NCBI RefSeq assembly: GCF_900010755.1
Contig: NZ_CZJT01000088.1
Span: forward strand, 1-64,000
Source of the DNA: Paeniglutamicibacter antarcticus
Lineage (GTDB): Bacteria > Actinomycetota > Actinomycetes > Actinomycetales > Micrococcaceae
Length of the DNA: 64,000 bases
Direction: 5' to 3'
Shown one piece after another: positions 54,046 through 61,978 of this stretch (position 1 is its first letter; each line of letters begins with the position of its first letter). Under the pieces are notes generated by a model. That model was given only the letters and a program-made list of their open reading frames with translations, did not search any database and was not told the origin of the DNA. Position numbers and translations under genes: made by a program.

Positions 54046-54756
54046 TTAGCGGCGATCCGAGGTGCGCATCAAGTAGCCGACGCCGCGCTTGGTCTGGATC
54101 AGCGACGGCCACTCGGGACGTGAATCGATCTTGCGGCGCAGGTAGGAAATATAGGATTCGACAATTGAAGCATCCCCGTTGAAGTCGTATTCCCAGACGT
54201 GGTCAAGGATCTGGGCCTTGGAGAGCACCCTGTTGGGGTTCATCATCAGGTACCGCAGCAGCTTGAACTCGGTGGGGGACAGGTCAATGACTTCCCCGGC
54301 CCGGCGGACCTCGTGGGCGTCGTCATCGAGTTCAAGGTCGTCGACCCGGATGACAGCTGTGTCTTCCTCGGCCGGTTGGGTGCGGCGCAACACCGCACGG
54401 ATGCGTGCCACCACTTCATCCAGGCTAAAGGGCTTGGTGACGTAGTCGTCCCCGCCGACGGTCAGCCCGGTGACCTTGTCTTCGGTGTCATCGCGTGCCG
54501 TCAGGAAAAGGACGGGGAAGTGCTTGCCTGCGGCGCGCAGCCGGCGGGTAATGGTGAATCCGTCCATATCCGGGAGCATGACATCCAAGACAGCTAGGTC
54601 CGGGGATTCCTTTTCGACGGCAGCCAGGGCTTCGCGCCCGTTCGCCGCGGCCACAACCTCAAAGCCGGCAAAGCGCAGCGAGGTGGAGAGGAGTTCGCGG
54701 ATGTTCGGTTCATCGTCTACGACCAGGAGTTTTGCTTCGGGAGTCTTGGCATTCAT
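54046..54756 (-). CDS. OmpR-family response regulator (TrcR/TcrX-like)
   Basis: A 236-residue regulator: receiver domain (1-120) with acidic pocket DD at 14-15, phospho-acceptor Asp58 (AVLDVMLPDMDG) and Lys108 (VTKPF), then a winged-helix OmpR DNA-binding domain (about 135-232) with LSPTEFKLLRYLMMNPNRVLSK and the recognition helix in VESYISYLRRKID. It pairs with the kinase gene downstream. Regulon unknown; direct repeats of TAAC type lie just upstream (GGTAACTGTAAG, 54775-54786) and might be autoregulatory. Confidence 0.93.
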   Translation of the reverse strand: MNAKTPEAKLLVVDDEPNIRELLSTSLRFAGFEVVAAANGREALAAVEKESPDLAVLDVMLPDMDGFTITRRLRAAGKHFPVLFLTARDDTEDKVTGLTVGGDDYVTKPFSLDEVVARIRAVLRRTQPAEEDTAVIRVDDLELDDDAHEVRRAGEVIDLSPTEFKLLRYLMMNPNRVLSKAQILDHVWEYDFNGDASIVESYISYLRRKIDSRPEWPSLIQTKRGVGYLMRTSDRR

Positions 54757-54859
54757 GTTCTCTAGTCTGCAACCGGTAACTGTAAGAATCCTGTGTGTTC
54801 TTTGTGCAGGCCACTTGTCTTACCGGGAAGCGCCAGACTAGGGAGCTATGAGGAACCTC

Positions 54860-55087
54860 TTAGCTGCGGCGACGCTCACGGAAGTTTAGGGCCAGGACCA
54901 GCATCAACAAGATGAACGCCACCGGCAGGCCGTAGAGGCCTGTGGCCAGCAACAGGGGATTCAAGGCAACGGAAAGCATGTACTGAATCAGGATTACTGT
55001 CAGTGCAATCAGCGAAATAATGGCAATGCCGCCGGCAACCAGGGTCAGGGCTCGCTGGATGGCGGGGGTTTTCACGGTGGTATTCAC
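54860..55087 (-). CDS. Small two-helix membrane protein, unknown
   Basis: A 75-residue protein with two hydrophobic segments (about 14-36 and 43-67) and a basic tail (NFRERRRS). It starts with GTG at 55087; no ribosome site is visible, but a TAACTT hexamer lies about 7 nt upstream on the minus strand, the spacing of a leaderless actinobacterial promoter. I recognise no family. It stands between the response regulator and the cold-shock gene. Confidence 0.6.
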   Translation of the reverse strand: MNTTVKTPAIQRALTLVAGGIAIISLIALTVILIQYMLSVALNPLLLATGLYGLPVAFILLMLVLALNFRERRRS

Positions 55088-55312
55088 CCTATAAAGTTAC
55101 CGCGCCTGGCCGGATGGATCACAATGGCAACCGCTGCCTCAGGTGGGCGGCCAATTGCTGCGAATGTCGTACCCTAGAAGAACAGACTTACACGCCGTGA
55201 AGAACCCGTAGATCCAGATATGGATCCGGTGTCGCTCGGCGGAACTTACCGGATATGGGGCGGGGATGGTTTCCCCGGGGCCCATTGAGACGCAAGAACG
55301 AGGTATCAAGAC

Positions 55313-55696
55313 GTGCCAACCGGCAAAGTGAAATGGTACGAACCCTCCAAGGGGTTCGGGTTCCTGGTAACCGACGAGGGCCAGGAAGTGTATTTGAACG
55401 CCTCGGCCCTGCCGGCAGGCGTCACCGAGCTACGCGCCGGGACCCGCATGGAATTCGGCATTGCCGAAGGCCGCAAGGGTGCCCAGGCGTTGAGCGTGCG
55501 TGTCTTGGAAGCCGCTCCGTCGGTTGCACGCGCCAAGCGCAAGAGCGCAGAAGATACAGCGATCCTGATCGAAGACCTCATCAAGGTCCTCGACTCGGTA
55601 TCCAACGGGTTGCGCAAGGGGCGCTACCCGGAGAAATCCCATGGCGCAAAGGTTGCCTCAGTGCTGCGCGCCGTGGCCGACGATCTGGATGCCTAA
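55313..55696 (+). CDS. Cold-shock-domain protein with C-terminal helical extension
   Basis: A 127-residue protein. Residues 1-67 form a cold-shock (OB-fold) domain with RNP1 KGFGF (13-17); the RNP2 position reads EVYLNASAL instead of the usual VFVHFSAI, so some aromatic RNA-stacking residues are missing. Residues 68-127 are a charged helical extension (ARAKRKSAEDTAILIEDLIKVLDSV...) not found in CspA. It likely binds single-stranded RNA. GTG at 55313. Its stop overlaps the start of the DUF3027 gene, so the two are coupled. Confidence 0.85.
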   Translation: MPTGKVKWYEPSKGFGFLVTDEGQEVYLNASALPAGVTELRAGTRMEFGIAEGRKGAQALSVRVLEAAPSVARAKRKSAEDTAILIEDLIKVLDSVSNGLRKGRYPEKSHGAKVASVLRAVADDLDA

Positions 55697-56195
55697 GAAC
55701 ATGGTCCGCAAAGCAAAGCTTGACGAAACACTGGCCGCTGCGACGGATTGCGCTCGCACGGCCCTACTGGAAATCACCGATGAATCCATGATCGGCGAAC
55801 ACCTTGACGTTGTGTGCGACGGCGACCGATTGGTCACCCACCGCTTTGACGCGCTGCAGCCCGGTTACGAGGGCTGGACATGGTTTGCCACGTTGACGCG
55901 GATTCCGCGCGCCCAGTCCAAGGACATCACTGTGTGCGAGGTCGGGATCCTGCCCGGGGAAGATGCCTTGCTGGCACCGGCTTGGGTGCCGTGGGCCGAA
56001 CGCGTACGCCCCGAGGACCTCGAAGCAGAGCGGCTTGCCGCGGAAGAAGCAGCCAACTTGGCTGCAGGTATCGTGGCGCACGAGGAATCCCCGGAGGACT
56101 CGGTCCCCGCGGAAGAGGCGACCGACTCCGAAACCGCCGCTGCCGATCGAGCCGATGCAGATGCATCCGAAGCAGACGACGAGGACGAGGCGTAA
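55689..56195 (+). CDS. DUF3027 protein
   Basis: A 168-residue protein of the actinobacterial DUF3027 family: ETLAAATDCARTALLEI, IGEHLDVVCDGDRLVTHRFDALQPGYEGWTWFATLTRIPRAQSKDITVCEVGILPGEDALLAPAWVPWAERVRPEDLE is the conserved core (about 10-115). The last 45 residues are a strongly acidic tail (Glu/Asp/Ala). Function unknown. The ATG at 55689 lies inside the last codons of the cold-shock gene. This pairing recurs in the group and hints at a joint role, perhaps with RNA. Confidence 0.85.
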   Translation: MPKNMVRKAKLDETLAAATDCARTALLEITDESMIGEHLDVVCDGDRLVTHRFDALQPGYEGWTWFATLTRIPRAQSKDITVCEVGILPGEDALLAPAWVPWAERVRPEDLEAERLAAEEAANLAAGIVAHEESPEDSVPAEEATDSETAAADRADADASEADDEDEA

Positions 56196-56340
56196 GCCAA
56201 CTTATTATTTGCATAGTCGACCAGTGGGACTGTCGACCAAGTGGGGTCCGGGGGGTGGTGCGTGAGCGCCAACCCCCGGGCCCCTTGCCGTTTCTTCCGG
56301 ATTTCCGGGGTGATGGGGCGGGAAGCGGAAACAAAAAAAT

Positions 56341-56386
56341 CGGGGAGTGCTTTCCACGTGTCGCTGCGTGTGGAAAACACTCCCCG
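56341..56386. terminator. Terminator between DUF3027 and serC
   Basis: Stem CGGGGAGTGcTTTCCAC / GTGGAAAacACTCCCCG within 56341-56386. Convergent genes end at 56195 and 56413, and the plus strand carries an A-run before the stem, which is a T-run for serC. Confidence 0.85.
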
Positions 56387-56412
56387 CTCGGTTCACAGAA
56401 CCTGTCTAATGC

Positions 56413-57534
56413 CTAGCTGTTGTCAAGCACGTATTCGATGCACTTGAGCAGGGCCGAGACATCATCGGGTTCAATGGCCACGAAAGTTGCGATGCGCAGC
56501 TGGTTGCGGCCGAGCTTGCGGTACGGTTCGACGTCCACAACGCCGTTGGCGCGCAGGGTCTTGGCAACGGCTGCCGCATCGATCGAATCATCGAAGTCGA
56601 TGGTCGCGATGACGTTGGAGCGGTCCTCCGGGGAAGCAACGTACGGGCTGGCGAAGCTGGAAGCCTCGGCCCAGTCGTAAATGCGGGAGGCCGAGTCCTT
56701 GGTGCGGGCCGCGGCGAAGGCCAGGCCACCGTTGGTGTTGAGCCACTGCACCTGGGCGTTGAGCGAGACCAGCGTCGAGAGCGACGGGGTGTTGTAGGTC
56801 TGGTTCAGGCGCGAGTTGTCGATGGCGGTCTTCAGGTTCAGGAAGTCCGGGATCCAGCGGTCCGATGCCGCGATTTCCTCGGCGCGGGCAATGGCGGCGG
56901 GGGAGAATAGCGCGATCCACAGGCCGCCGTCGGAGGCGAAGTTTTTCTGCGGGGCGAAGTAGTAGACGTCAGCCTGCGAGACATCGACGTCAAGGCCGCC
57001 GGCCGCGGAGGTTGCATCGATGACAATGAGGGAATCCTCATCGGCGCCTTCAACGCGGTGCACGGGTGCTGCAACGCCGGTGGAGGTTTCGTTCTGCGGC
57101 CAGGCGTAAACATCTACGCCGGCTTCGGCAACGGGAACCGGTCGGGCGCCGGGCCCGGACTTGATGATCGTGGACTCGGCAAGGAACGGGGCCTTGTTGG
57201 TTGCCGCAGCGAACTTGGAGCCGAACTCGCCGAAGGACAAGTGCTGGGCCTTGTTGCGGACCAGGCCAAAGGTGGCAATGTCCCAGAATGCGGTTGAACC
57301 GCCGACGCCCAGGACCACTTCGTAGTCGGCCGGGGCATTGAAGAATGTCTTCAGGCCTTCTTGGATGTCGCGGACCAGGTTCTTGACAGGGGCCTGGCGA
57401 TGCGAGGTGCCAAGCAGTGCGCTGCCTGCTTCCAGGAGCGCTTGGACCTGCTCGGGGCGGACCTTGGAAGGACCGGCACCGAAACGCCCGTCCACTGGCA
57501 AAAGGTTTTCGGGAATTGTCAGACCGGTGCTCAT
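56413..57534 (-). CDS. serC: Phosphoserine aminotransferase
   Basis: A 373-residue PLP enzyme of the actinobacterial SerC type. It converts 3-phosphohydroxypyruvate and glutamate to phosphoserine in serine synthesis. Family features: DGRFGAGPSKVRPEQ near the start, VVLGVGGSTAFWDIATFGLV, DATSAAGGLDVDVSQADVYYFAPQKNFASDGGLW (Lys of the QKNF motif binds PLP). GAGGAG lies 4 nt ahead of the ATG at 57534; an upstream in-frame ATG at 57546 overlaps that site and is rejected. Confidence 0.95.
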   Translation of the reverse strand: MSTGLTIPENLLPVDGRFGAGPSKVRPEQVQALLEAGSALLGTSHRQAPVKNLVRDIQEGLKTFFNAPADYEVVLGVGGSTAFWDIATFGLVRNKAQHLSFGEFGSKFAAATNKAPFLAESTIIKSGPGARPVPVAEAGVDVYAWPQNETSTGVAAPVHRVEGADEDSLIVIDATSAAGGLDVDVSQADVYYFAPQKNFASDGGLWIALFSPAAIARAEEIAASDRWIPDFLNLKTAIDNSRLNQTYNTPSLSTLVSLNAQVQWLNTNGGLAFAAARTKDSASRIYDWAEASSFASPYVASPEDRSNVIATIDFDDSIDAAAVAKTLRANGVVDVEPYRKLGRNQLRIATFVAIEPDDVSALLKCIEYVLDNS

Positions 57535-57824
57535 GTTGCTCCTCATAAAAGGCTGTTTTTACACTTCCGTCACGCCAGGCAGATGGGAACTGCTCTGGGT
57601 GTCGGTGTTTCAATGTTCCCGCACTGGCCCCTCAAAAACGTAAAAGCGAGACGCGATTATTAACGCCCGGGACCGTTTTTCCGGTCCTTCAGTGCGGTCG
57701 AGGGGACGCGCGCCACCCTGCCATGACGCCGGAGGGACTTGCATGACTTTGCTGTCAGCGCCTGCGGGTAGAGTGGTGGGCGTATGAATTCCGTGTTGAA
57801 CCAACCCTTGCAGGAGCGGCAGTC

Positions 57825-58523
57825 GTGTCAGACCTGATCGATACCACCGAAATGTATTTGCGCACTATTTTGGAGCTCGAAGAGGAAGAGATTACGGCAC
57901 TGCGGGCTCGAATCGCCGAGCGGCTGGGGCATTCGGGCCCCACGGTTTCGCAAACTATCGCCCGCATGGAGCGTGACGGGCTGGTTGTCGTGACCAGCGA
58001 CCGCCACCTTGAGCTCACTGCACGTGGCCGCGAAGTGGCAACAGGAGTCATGCGCAAGCACCGGCTGGCCGAACGCCTTCTGGCCGACGTGATTGGTCTC
58101 GACTGGGAGTACGTCCACGACGAAGCTTGCCGCTGGGAGCACGTGATGAGCGAGCGCGTAGAGCAGCGCCTGTATGCGTTGTTGGGACAGCCTTCGGCTT
58201 CTCCTTACGGAAACCCGATCCCGGGTCTGGAGGCTTTGGGTGGGCCGGGACTGGCCGAAATTTCCGTCAGTGTTCAAAATCTCGATTCGGCTCTCCTTGA
58301 CGGAAACACCGGCCCCGTGCGTGTTGAGCGCCTGGCCGAGACCATCCAGGTCGATCCCGAGCTGCTGGTGCAGCTCAATGAGGGCGGTATTCGCCCGGGA
58401 TCCCTAGTCACGCTGGATCGCGCAGACGATTACGTATTGGTCAGGGTCCAGGGCATTGAAGGTGCACTTGAGCTTCCGACTGAGGTCAGCGCGCATGTGT
58501 TTGTCCGGCGCATGGATAGATAA
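57825..58523 (+). CDS. DtxR/IdeR-family metal-dependent regulator
   Basis: A 232-residue iron- or manganese-dependent repressor. Winged helix-turn-helix at 1-70 ([15 protein letters not shown]...[21 protein letters not shown]). The metal and dimerisation domain (71-140) has [31 protein letters not shown] with the Cys, Glu and His ligands of DtxR site 2. The C-terminal SH3-like domain (about 150-230) is present, so it is of the full-length IdeR type and not the short MntR type. GTG at 57825 has AGGAG 9 nt upstream. It may control siderophore uptake genes such as those at 3410-6725, but I found no convincing DtxR box there. Confidence 0.92.
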   Translation: MSDLIDTTEMYLRTILELEEEEITALRARIAERLGHSGPTVSQTIARMERDGLVVVTSDRHLELTARGREVATGVMRKHRLAERLLADVIGLDWEYVHDEACRWEHVMSERVEQRLYALLGQPSASPYGNPIPGLEALGGPGLAEISVSVQNLDSALLDGNTGPVRVERLAETIQVDPELLVQLNEGGIRPGSLVTLDRADDYVLVRVQGIEGALELPTEVSAHVFVRRMDR

Positions 58524-58528
58524 CGGAA

Positions 58529-58558
58529 TTGTAACTTTGGAGTAAAGCCCGGTAGGGT
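58529..58558 (+). promoter_or_regulatory. Candidate promoter and TAAC-type direct repeat before the first c-di-AMP riboswitch
   Basis: TTGTAA (58529-58534) and TAGGGT (58553-58558) are spaced 18 bp apart and could be -35/-10. Overlapping them, GTAAC (58531-58535) and GTAAA (58542-58546) form a direct repeat with 6 bp between, the layout of MtrA-binding sites in actinobacteria. Confidence 0.35.
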
Positions 58559-58599
58559 TTCTCCTTGGGTCATAGTGAGTGACCCACTCCAGATCCGGT

Positions 58600-58776
58600 T
58601 CGCATAACCCTACCGGCGGATCCTGGACCAAGAATTACCGGTAGGGGCGGAGGACCCATTTCAACCGTTTCATGGTTTTGAACCATGGATCTTGGGGTGA
58701 AGTTGAGTCCGCCACGGTGGGCTCGGCCGAGTTGATCTCATGACTCGAATCCGACAGCTAACTTCGCAGGCGACAC
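58600..58776 (+). promoter_or_regulatory. ydaO-type c-di-AMP riboswitch upstream of the M23 peptidase
   Basis: Conserved parts are GGGGCGGAGGACCCA (58645-58659 region), CTTGGGGTGAAGT (58693-58705 region), and the highly conserved 3' segment CTCGAATCCGACAGCTAAC then TTCGCAGGCG (58744-58772). This layout is that of the actinobacterial ydaO/yuaA riboswitch, which binds c-di-AMP and usually turns off wall hydrolase genes. The 5' edge is approximate. The 3' end lies about 15 nt before the TTG start. Confidence 0.88.
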
Positions 58777-58791
58777 ATGAGAGGCTTCTAC

Positions 58792-59796
58792 TTGAACCAG
58801 CAGCACACTGCCGGGCGTCGCCGCGCGGCCGGACCCGTTGACGCTTTGCCTACGCTGAGCCCAATGGAAAGCATCGTCAACTCCGCATTGGCTGACGAAG
58901 TCCCCACGCGACGCAGTGGCCGACGCTCCCTGCAGGTAGTGCCTGACGTCACCGAAGCGAGCTTGGAAAGCTACACCGGCCGCCGCTTTGTGGCAGGCCT
59001 GCGCTACGGCGCAGCCCCCGATGCCACGGCAATCGCTGCGACCGAGCTCGTTGCAGAGCCGCTTCAGTTGGTTCCCGCGCCCGAGGTGCAGGTTGAATCC
59101 GACGAGCTGAACAACGTCTTGACGTTCCAGCCGCGAGCCAAGCGCTCCCGCATGGGCTTCACCCACAAGATTGCAGCAGTTGCAGCGGTTTCCGGCCTGG
59201 CCCTTGCCGCCGCCAGCCCTGCGCAGGAGAACGAAGAACTGCCCGACGATTCGCTGCGCGTAGCCCAGTCCGCAGTCGTGGACGTGAAGGCCCCCGTCAC
59301 CGAAGAAATCAAGATCGAGCGCGCCTCGGTGACCAGCAAGTTCACCAAGGAAGACAAGTTGGCCACCGTGATGACCGCTGCCGGCGGAGATGTCACCAAG
59401 ATTGCCGCAGGCGGAGTCCTGGCCCAGCCGGTCGACAACATCCGGTTGACTTCGAGCTTCGGTCACCGCAAGAACCCGACCGGCCCCGGCTACATGATCC
59501 ACAACGGCCTGGACTACGCAGTTCCCATGGGAACTCCGATCAAGGCCAGCGCCTCCGGCACGGTAGTACAGTCACAGTTTGCCGGGCACTCCGGATTCCG
59601 CGTGGAGATCGACCACGGCAACGGTTTGCACACCAGCTACAACCACAACTCGGTCCTGAAGGTGAAGGTCGGACAGAAGGTTGAGCGCGGTGAGGTTGTC
59701 GCACTCAGCGGCAGCACCGGAAACTCCACGGGCCCGCACCTGCACCTCGAGGTCATCGTCAACGGCAAGTGGGTCAATCCCGCCGGATGGCTCTAA
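58792..59796 (+). CDS. Secreted M23 peptidase (LytM-type peptidoglycan hydrolase)
   Basis: A 334-residue exported metallopeptidase that cuts cell-wall cross-bridges. An Arg-rich N-terminus and a hydrophobic helix (about residues 125-145, KIAAVAAVSGLALAAASPA) act as a signal or anchor. The C-terminal M23 domain has zinc ligands His237 and Asp241 in HNGLD and His318 in HLHLE (His316 catalytic). I prefer the TTG at 58792, with GAGAGG 7 nt upstream, over the ATG at 58777: the same site layout precedes the NlpC gene, and both proteins then start alike (M..QHTAGRRRAA, M..RQALGRHRAA). Controlled by a c-di-AMP riboswitch. Confidence 0.88.
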   Translation: MNQQHTAGRRRAAGPVDALPTLSPMESIVNSALADEVPTRRSGRRSLQVVPDVTEASLESYTGRRFVAGLRYGAAPDATAIAATELVAEPLQLVPAPEVQVESDELNNVLTFQPRAKRSRMGFTHKIAAVAAVSGLALAAASPAQENEELPDDSLRVAQSAVVDVKAPVTEEIKIERASVTSKFTKEDKLATVMTAAGGDVTKIAAGGVLAQPVDNIRLTSSFGHRKNPTGPGYMIHNGLDYAVPMGTPIKASASGTVVQSQFAGHSGFRVEIDHGNGLHTSYNHNSVLKVKVGQKVERGEVVALSGSTGNSTGPHLHLEVIVNGKWVNPAGWL

Positions 59797-59875
59797 ACGC
59801 CGGTTGTAACAAAGAATGTCACCATTCCGTGATCAGAACGTGACATTTGGACTTGCTTCATATATTCTAGATAAG
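59797..59875 (+). promoter_or_regulatory. Candidate promoter region of the NlpC/P60 gene
   Basis: TTGGAC (59847-59852) and GATAAG (59870-59875) are 17 bp apart. Upstream, GTAAC (59806-59810) and GTCAC (59818-59822) form a TAAC-type direct repeat similar to that before the M23 gene. Confidence 0.35.
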
Positions 59876-59895
59876 TAATCGGGACACAAACCCGA

Positions 59896-60085
59896 TTACC
59901 GCCATGAGGAGTGCCGAGCACTGCCGCCACATGGTGTCCGTTCAAATTCGCATGGCAGTGGCGGGGGACCCACCTTTCTGGCTTCTGAACTTAGGAAGTC
60001 TTGGGGTTAAGTACCCGGACCCGTAACAGGGGATTGGTTACCGAGTGACTCCCACTCGAACCCGACAGCTCACCTCGTAGGCATC
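59896..60085 (+). promoter_or_regulatory. ydaO-type c-di-AMP riboswitch upstream of the NlpC/P60 gene
   Basis: Conserved parts are GGCGGGGGACCCACC (about 59960-59974), CTTGGGGTTAAGTACCCG (about 60000-60018), and the 3' core CTCGAACCCGACAGCTCACCTCGTAGGCATC (in 60054-60085). They align one to one with the riboswitch at 58600-58776. A 9-bp hairpin GTAATCGGG / CCCGATTAC (59875-59899) sits at its 5' edge, so the exact border is uncertain. It ends 15 nt before the GTG of the hydrolase. Confidence 0.9.
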
Positions 60086-60100
60086 AGGAGAGGCAACAAC

Positions 60101-61000
60101 GTGACTTCACGTCAAGCATTAGGGCGCCACCGCGCCGCACCGGTTCGCACGAACCCCCTTGAATCAATTTCGAAGGCAGTTGCCTCGAACGCCGGATCTG
60201 TTGGCCGTCAGGCAGCAGTTATCGCGGCAGCATCCGGTCTGGTTCTGACCCTCGGCGTTCCAGGACAGACCCCGGACCGCGTGGCCTCTTCGGCCCCGGT
60301 CGAAGGCCTCTCCGCAGAACGAGTCGCTGTCAAGGCCGTCTCGGTTTCCGCAGCCAAGGTCAAGGACCTGGGCATCGAACGCGCAGCGTTCACCTCCAAG
60401 CCGGCTCCGGCCCCGGTCGTCATTGCAGTCGCCAACGAGGTTTCCACTCGCAGCAACAGCGATGCACCGGTTACCCGCTCCAGCCGTTCGGCTTCCACGA
60501 GCTCCTCAAACAGCTCGGCCCCTAAGAGCACCTCGAGCCGCTCGGCTTCCACTAGCTCCTCGAGTGACGCATTCGCACCGGTGACCCGCACCAACCGCAG
60601 CGGCGCAACCGCTGCCGCGGCACCGGCCCCGAAGAGCGACTCGATCAACACCTCCAGCCTCTCCGGCATCGCCGCAACGGCCGCCAAGTACGTTGGCGTT
60701 CCCTACGTTTGGGGCGGCAACACCCCCTCAGGCTGGGATTGCTCCGGTTTCGTGAAGTACGTATACGCAAAGCACGGCATCAACATTGCCCGCGGCACCG
60801 CAGCGATCCGCGCCTCCGGCCAGTTCGTGCGCACCAGCTCGCCGAAGCCCGGCGACTTGGTCTTCCAGAACGGTGGCGGCCACGTAGGCATCTACCTCGG
60901 TGGCGGCAAGATGATCGGCGCCCAGAACCCGACCGTCGACACCATCCTGCACGACGTGACTCGCAACCCGCTCTACGGCTACTACACCCTGGCCAAGTAA
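60101..61000 (+). CDS. Secreted NlpC/P60 peptidoglycan endopeptidase
   Basis: A 299-residue exported cysteine peptidase. The N-terminus has RHRAA then a hydrophobic signal segment (about 44-62, QAAVIAAASGLVLTLGVPGQ). The middle (about 110-180) is a Ser/Thr/Arg-rich linker with near-repeats of SRSASTSSS. The C-terminal NlpC/P60 domain (about 188-299) has catalytic Cys214 in WDCSGF and His261 in GGGHVGIYLG. It cleaves peptide stems of peptidoglycan. GTG at 60101 is preceded by AGGAGAGG. It is under c-di-AMP riboswitch control like the M23 gene before it. Confidence 0.93.
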   Translation: MTSRQALGRHRAAPVRTNPLESISKAVASNAGSVGRQAAVIAAASGLVLTLGVPGQTPDRVASSAPVEGLSAERVAVKAVSVSAAKVKDLGIERAAFTSKPAPAPVVIAVANEVSTRSNSDAPVTRSSRSASTSSSNSSAPKSTSSRSASTSSSSDAFAPVTRTNRSGATAAAAPAPKSDSINTSSLSGIAATAAKYVGVPYVWGGNTPSGWDCSGFVKYVYAKHGINIARGTAAIRASGQFVRTSSPKPGDLVFQNGGGHVGIYLGGGKMIGAQNPTVDTILHDVTRNPLYGYYTLAK

Positions 61001-61014
61001 GCACTATTTTTCCG

Positions 61015-61052
61015 AAATCCCCGCAGTGTCCACCCGGATGCGGCGGGGATTT
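61015..61052 (+). terminator. Terminator after the NlpC/P60 gene
   Basis: Ten-bp stem AAATCCCCGC (61015-61024) / GCGGGGATTT (61043-61052) followed by TGCTTTG. Confidence 0.75.
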
Positions 61053-61480
61053 TGCTTTGCCCTGCAGGTTCCATCAATGCCCAGGGAAGGCACGGGGCCG
61101 AAAGCGGGGAAAGCGTTTCACCCCCCCCTCGCCACGGTGCATTTGCGCCCGGCTTGCGGGTTGTCGCGCTCTGCACATTCTTCCTTGGGACGTTCTCGAG
61201 GCATGTGTTCGCGGGCGCAATGCCGGGGTCCACGCACCTCGTAGACAACACAGGAAAAGCGGAGTCCGTGAAGCGTACCGATTTTCCCGTGTGAGGCGGG
61301 GGAGTCAACCGGGATTTTCCACGGAATTCGAATCAATTTCACCGAAAACCGCGCGAATTACCGTGCAGATGTTTTAGGCTAGCCCCAGGAGCCAAAGCTG
61401 AGAGCCATGCGCGCCGCGTGAGGGATTCCGTTGTGAACGGGTCCCTCCGTTGCGCCGGGTCGGGATCTAAGGACGCAAAC
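61053..61480. other. Spacer upstream of the HNH gene, no gene seen
   Basis: About 430 bases with short overlapping frames only, none with a ribosome site or family signal. TTTTAGGCT near 61372-61380 could be a -10 box. AAGGA for the HNH gene lies at 61468-61473. Confidence 0.45.
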
Positions 61481-61978
61481 ATGCGAACCCTAGTGCTGAA
61501 TGCAGGATTTGAACCGCTGGCGGTAGTGACATTCCGCCGGGCGCTGCTGCTTGTCTTGACGGGCAAGGCAACGGTGCTCGCCGCCGACGAAATGCACCCG
61601 GTCAAAGGGCCGAACAATGTCACCCCTCGCCCCACCGTGATCCTGTTGAACCGCTATGTGCGGATGCCCTACCGCAGAAACATCCAAGTCTCCCGTCGCG
61701 GCGTATTGCGCCGTGATGCCCACCGCTGCGCGTACTGCGGCCGGTCAGCCAGCACCATCGACCATGTGATTCCGCGCAGCCGGGGCGGGGAATCCAGCTG
61801 GGAAAACCTTGTAGCGGCATGTCACGGCTGCAATAGCAGGAAAGCGGACAAGACGCTGGCACAGTTGGGATGGAAACTTCGTTTTGCACCAGGCATACCC
61901 CGCGGCGCCCAATGGGTCATCACAGAACTTGATAGCCCGGCCGAAGCCTGGAGCCCCTTCCTCCGGAGCGCAGCTTGA
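61481..61978 (+). CDS. HNH endonuclease family protein
   Basis: A 165-residue protein. The N-terminal half (MRTLVLNAGFEPLAVVTFRRALLLVLTGKATVL...) is the conserved module found in actinobacterial and cyanobacterial HNH proteins. The C-terminal HNH nuclease has two CxxC pairs (CAYCGR and CHGCN, zinc) and the catalytic DHVIPRSRGGESSWENL. It is a chromosomal housekeeping-type HNH and shows no link to a phage or intron. ATG at 61481 with AAGGA 8 nt upstream. It overlaps the mobA-like start (TTGA). Confidence 0.9.
   Translation: MRTLVLNAGFEPLAVVTFRRALLLVLTGKATVLAADEMHPVKGPNNVTPRPTVILLNRYVRMPYRRNIQVSRRGVLRRDAHRCAYCGRSASTIDHVIPRSRGGESSWENLVAACHGCNSRKADKTLAQLGWKLRFAPGIPRGAQWVITELDSPAEAWSPFLRSAA

Noticed and set aside
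56208..56245. Repeated AGTCGACCA / TGTCGACCA after the DUF3027 gene
   Set aside because: Two short copies only, with no mobile-element or attachment-site context; likely chance.
60470..60560. Near-repeats coding SRSASTSSS in the NlpC/P60 gene
   Set aside because: They are a low-complexity wall-spanning linker inside a gene, not a CRISPR or DNA repeat element.
61026..61342. Several short frames on both strands upstream of the HNH gene
   Set aside because: Overlapping in several frames, without ribosome sites; spacer DNA.
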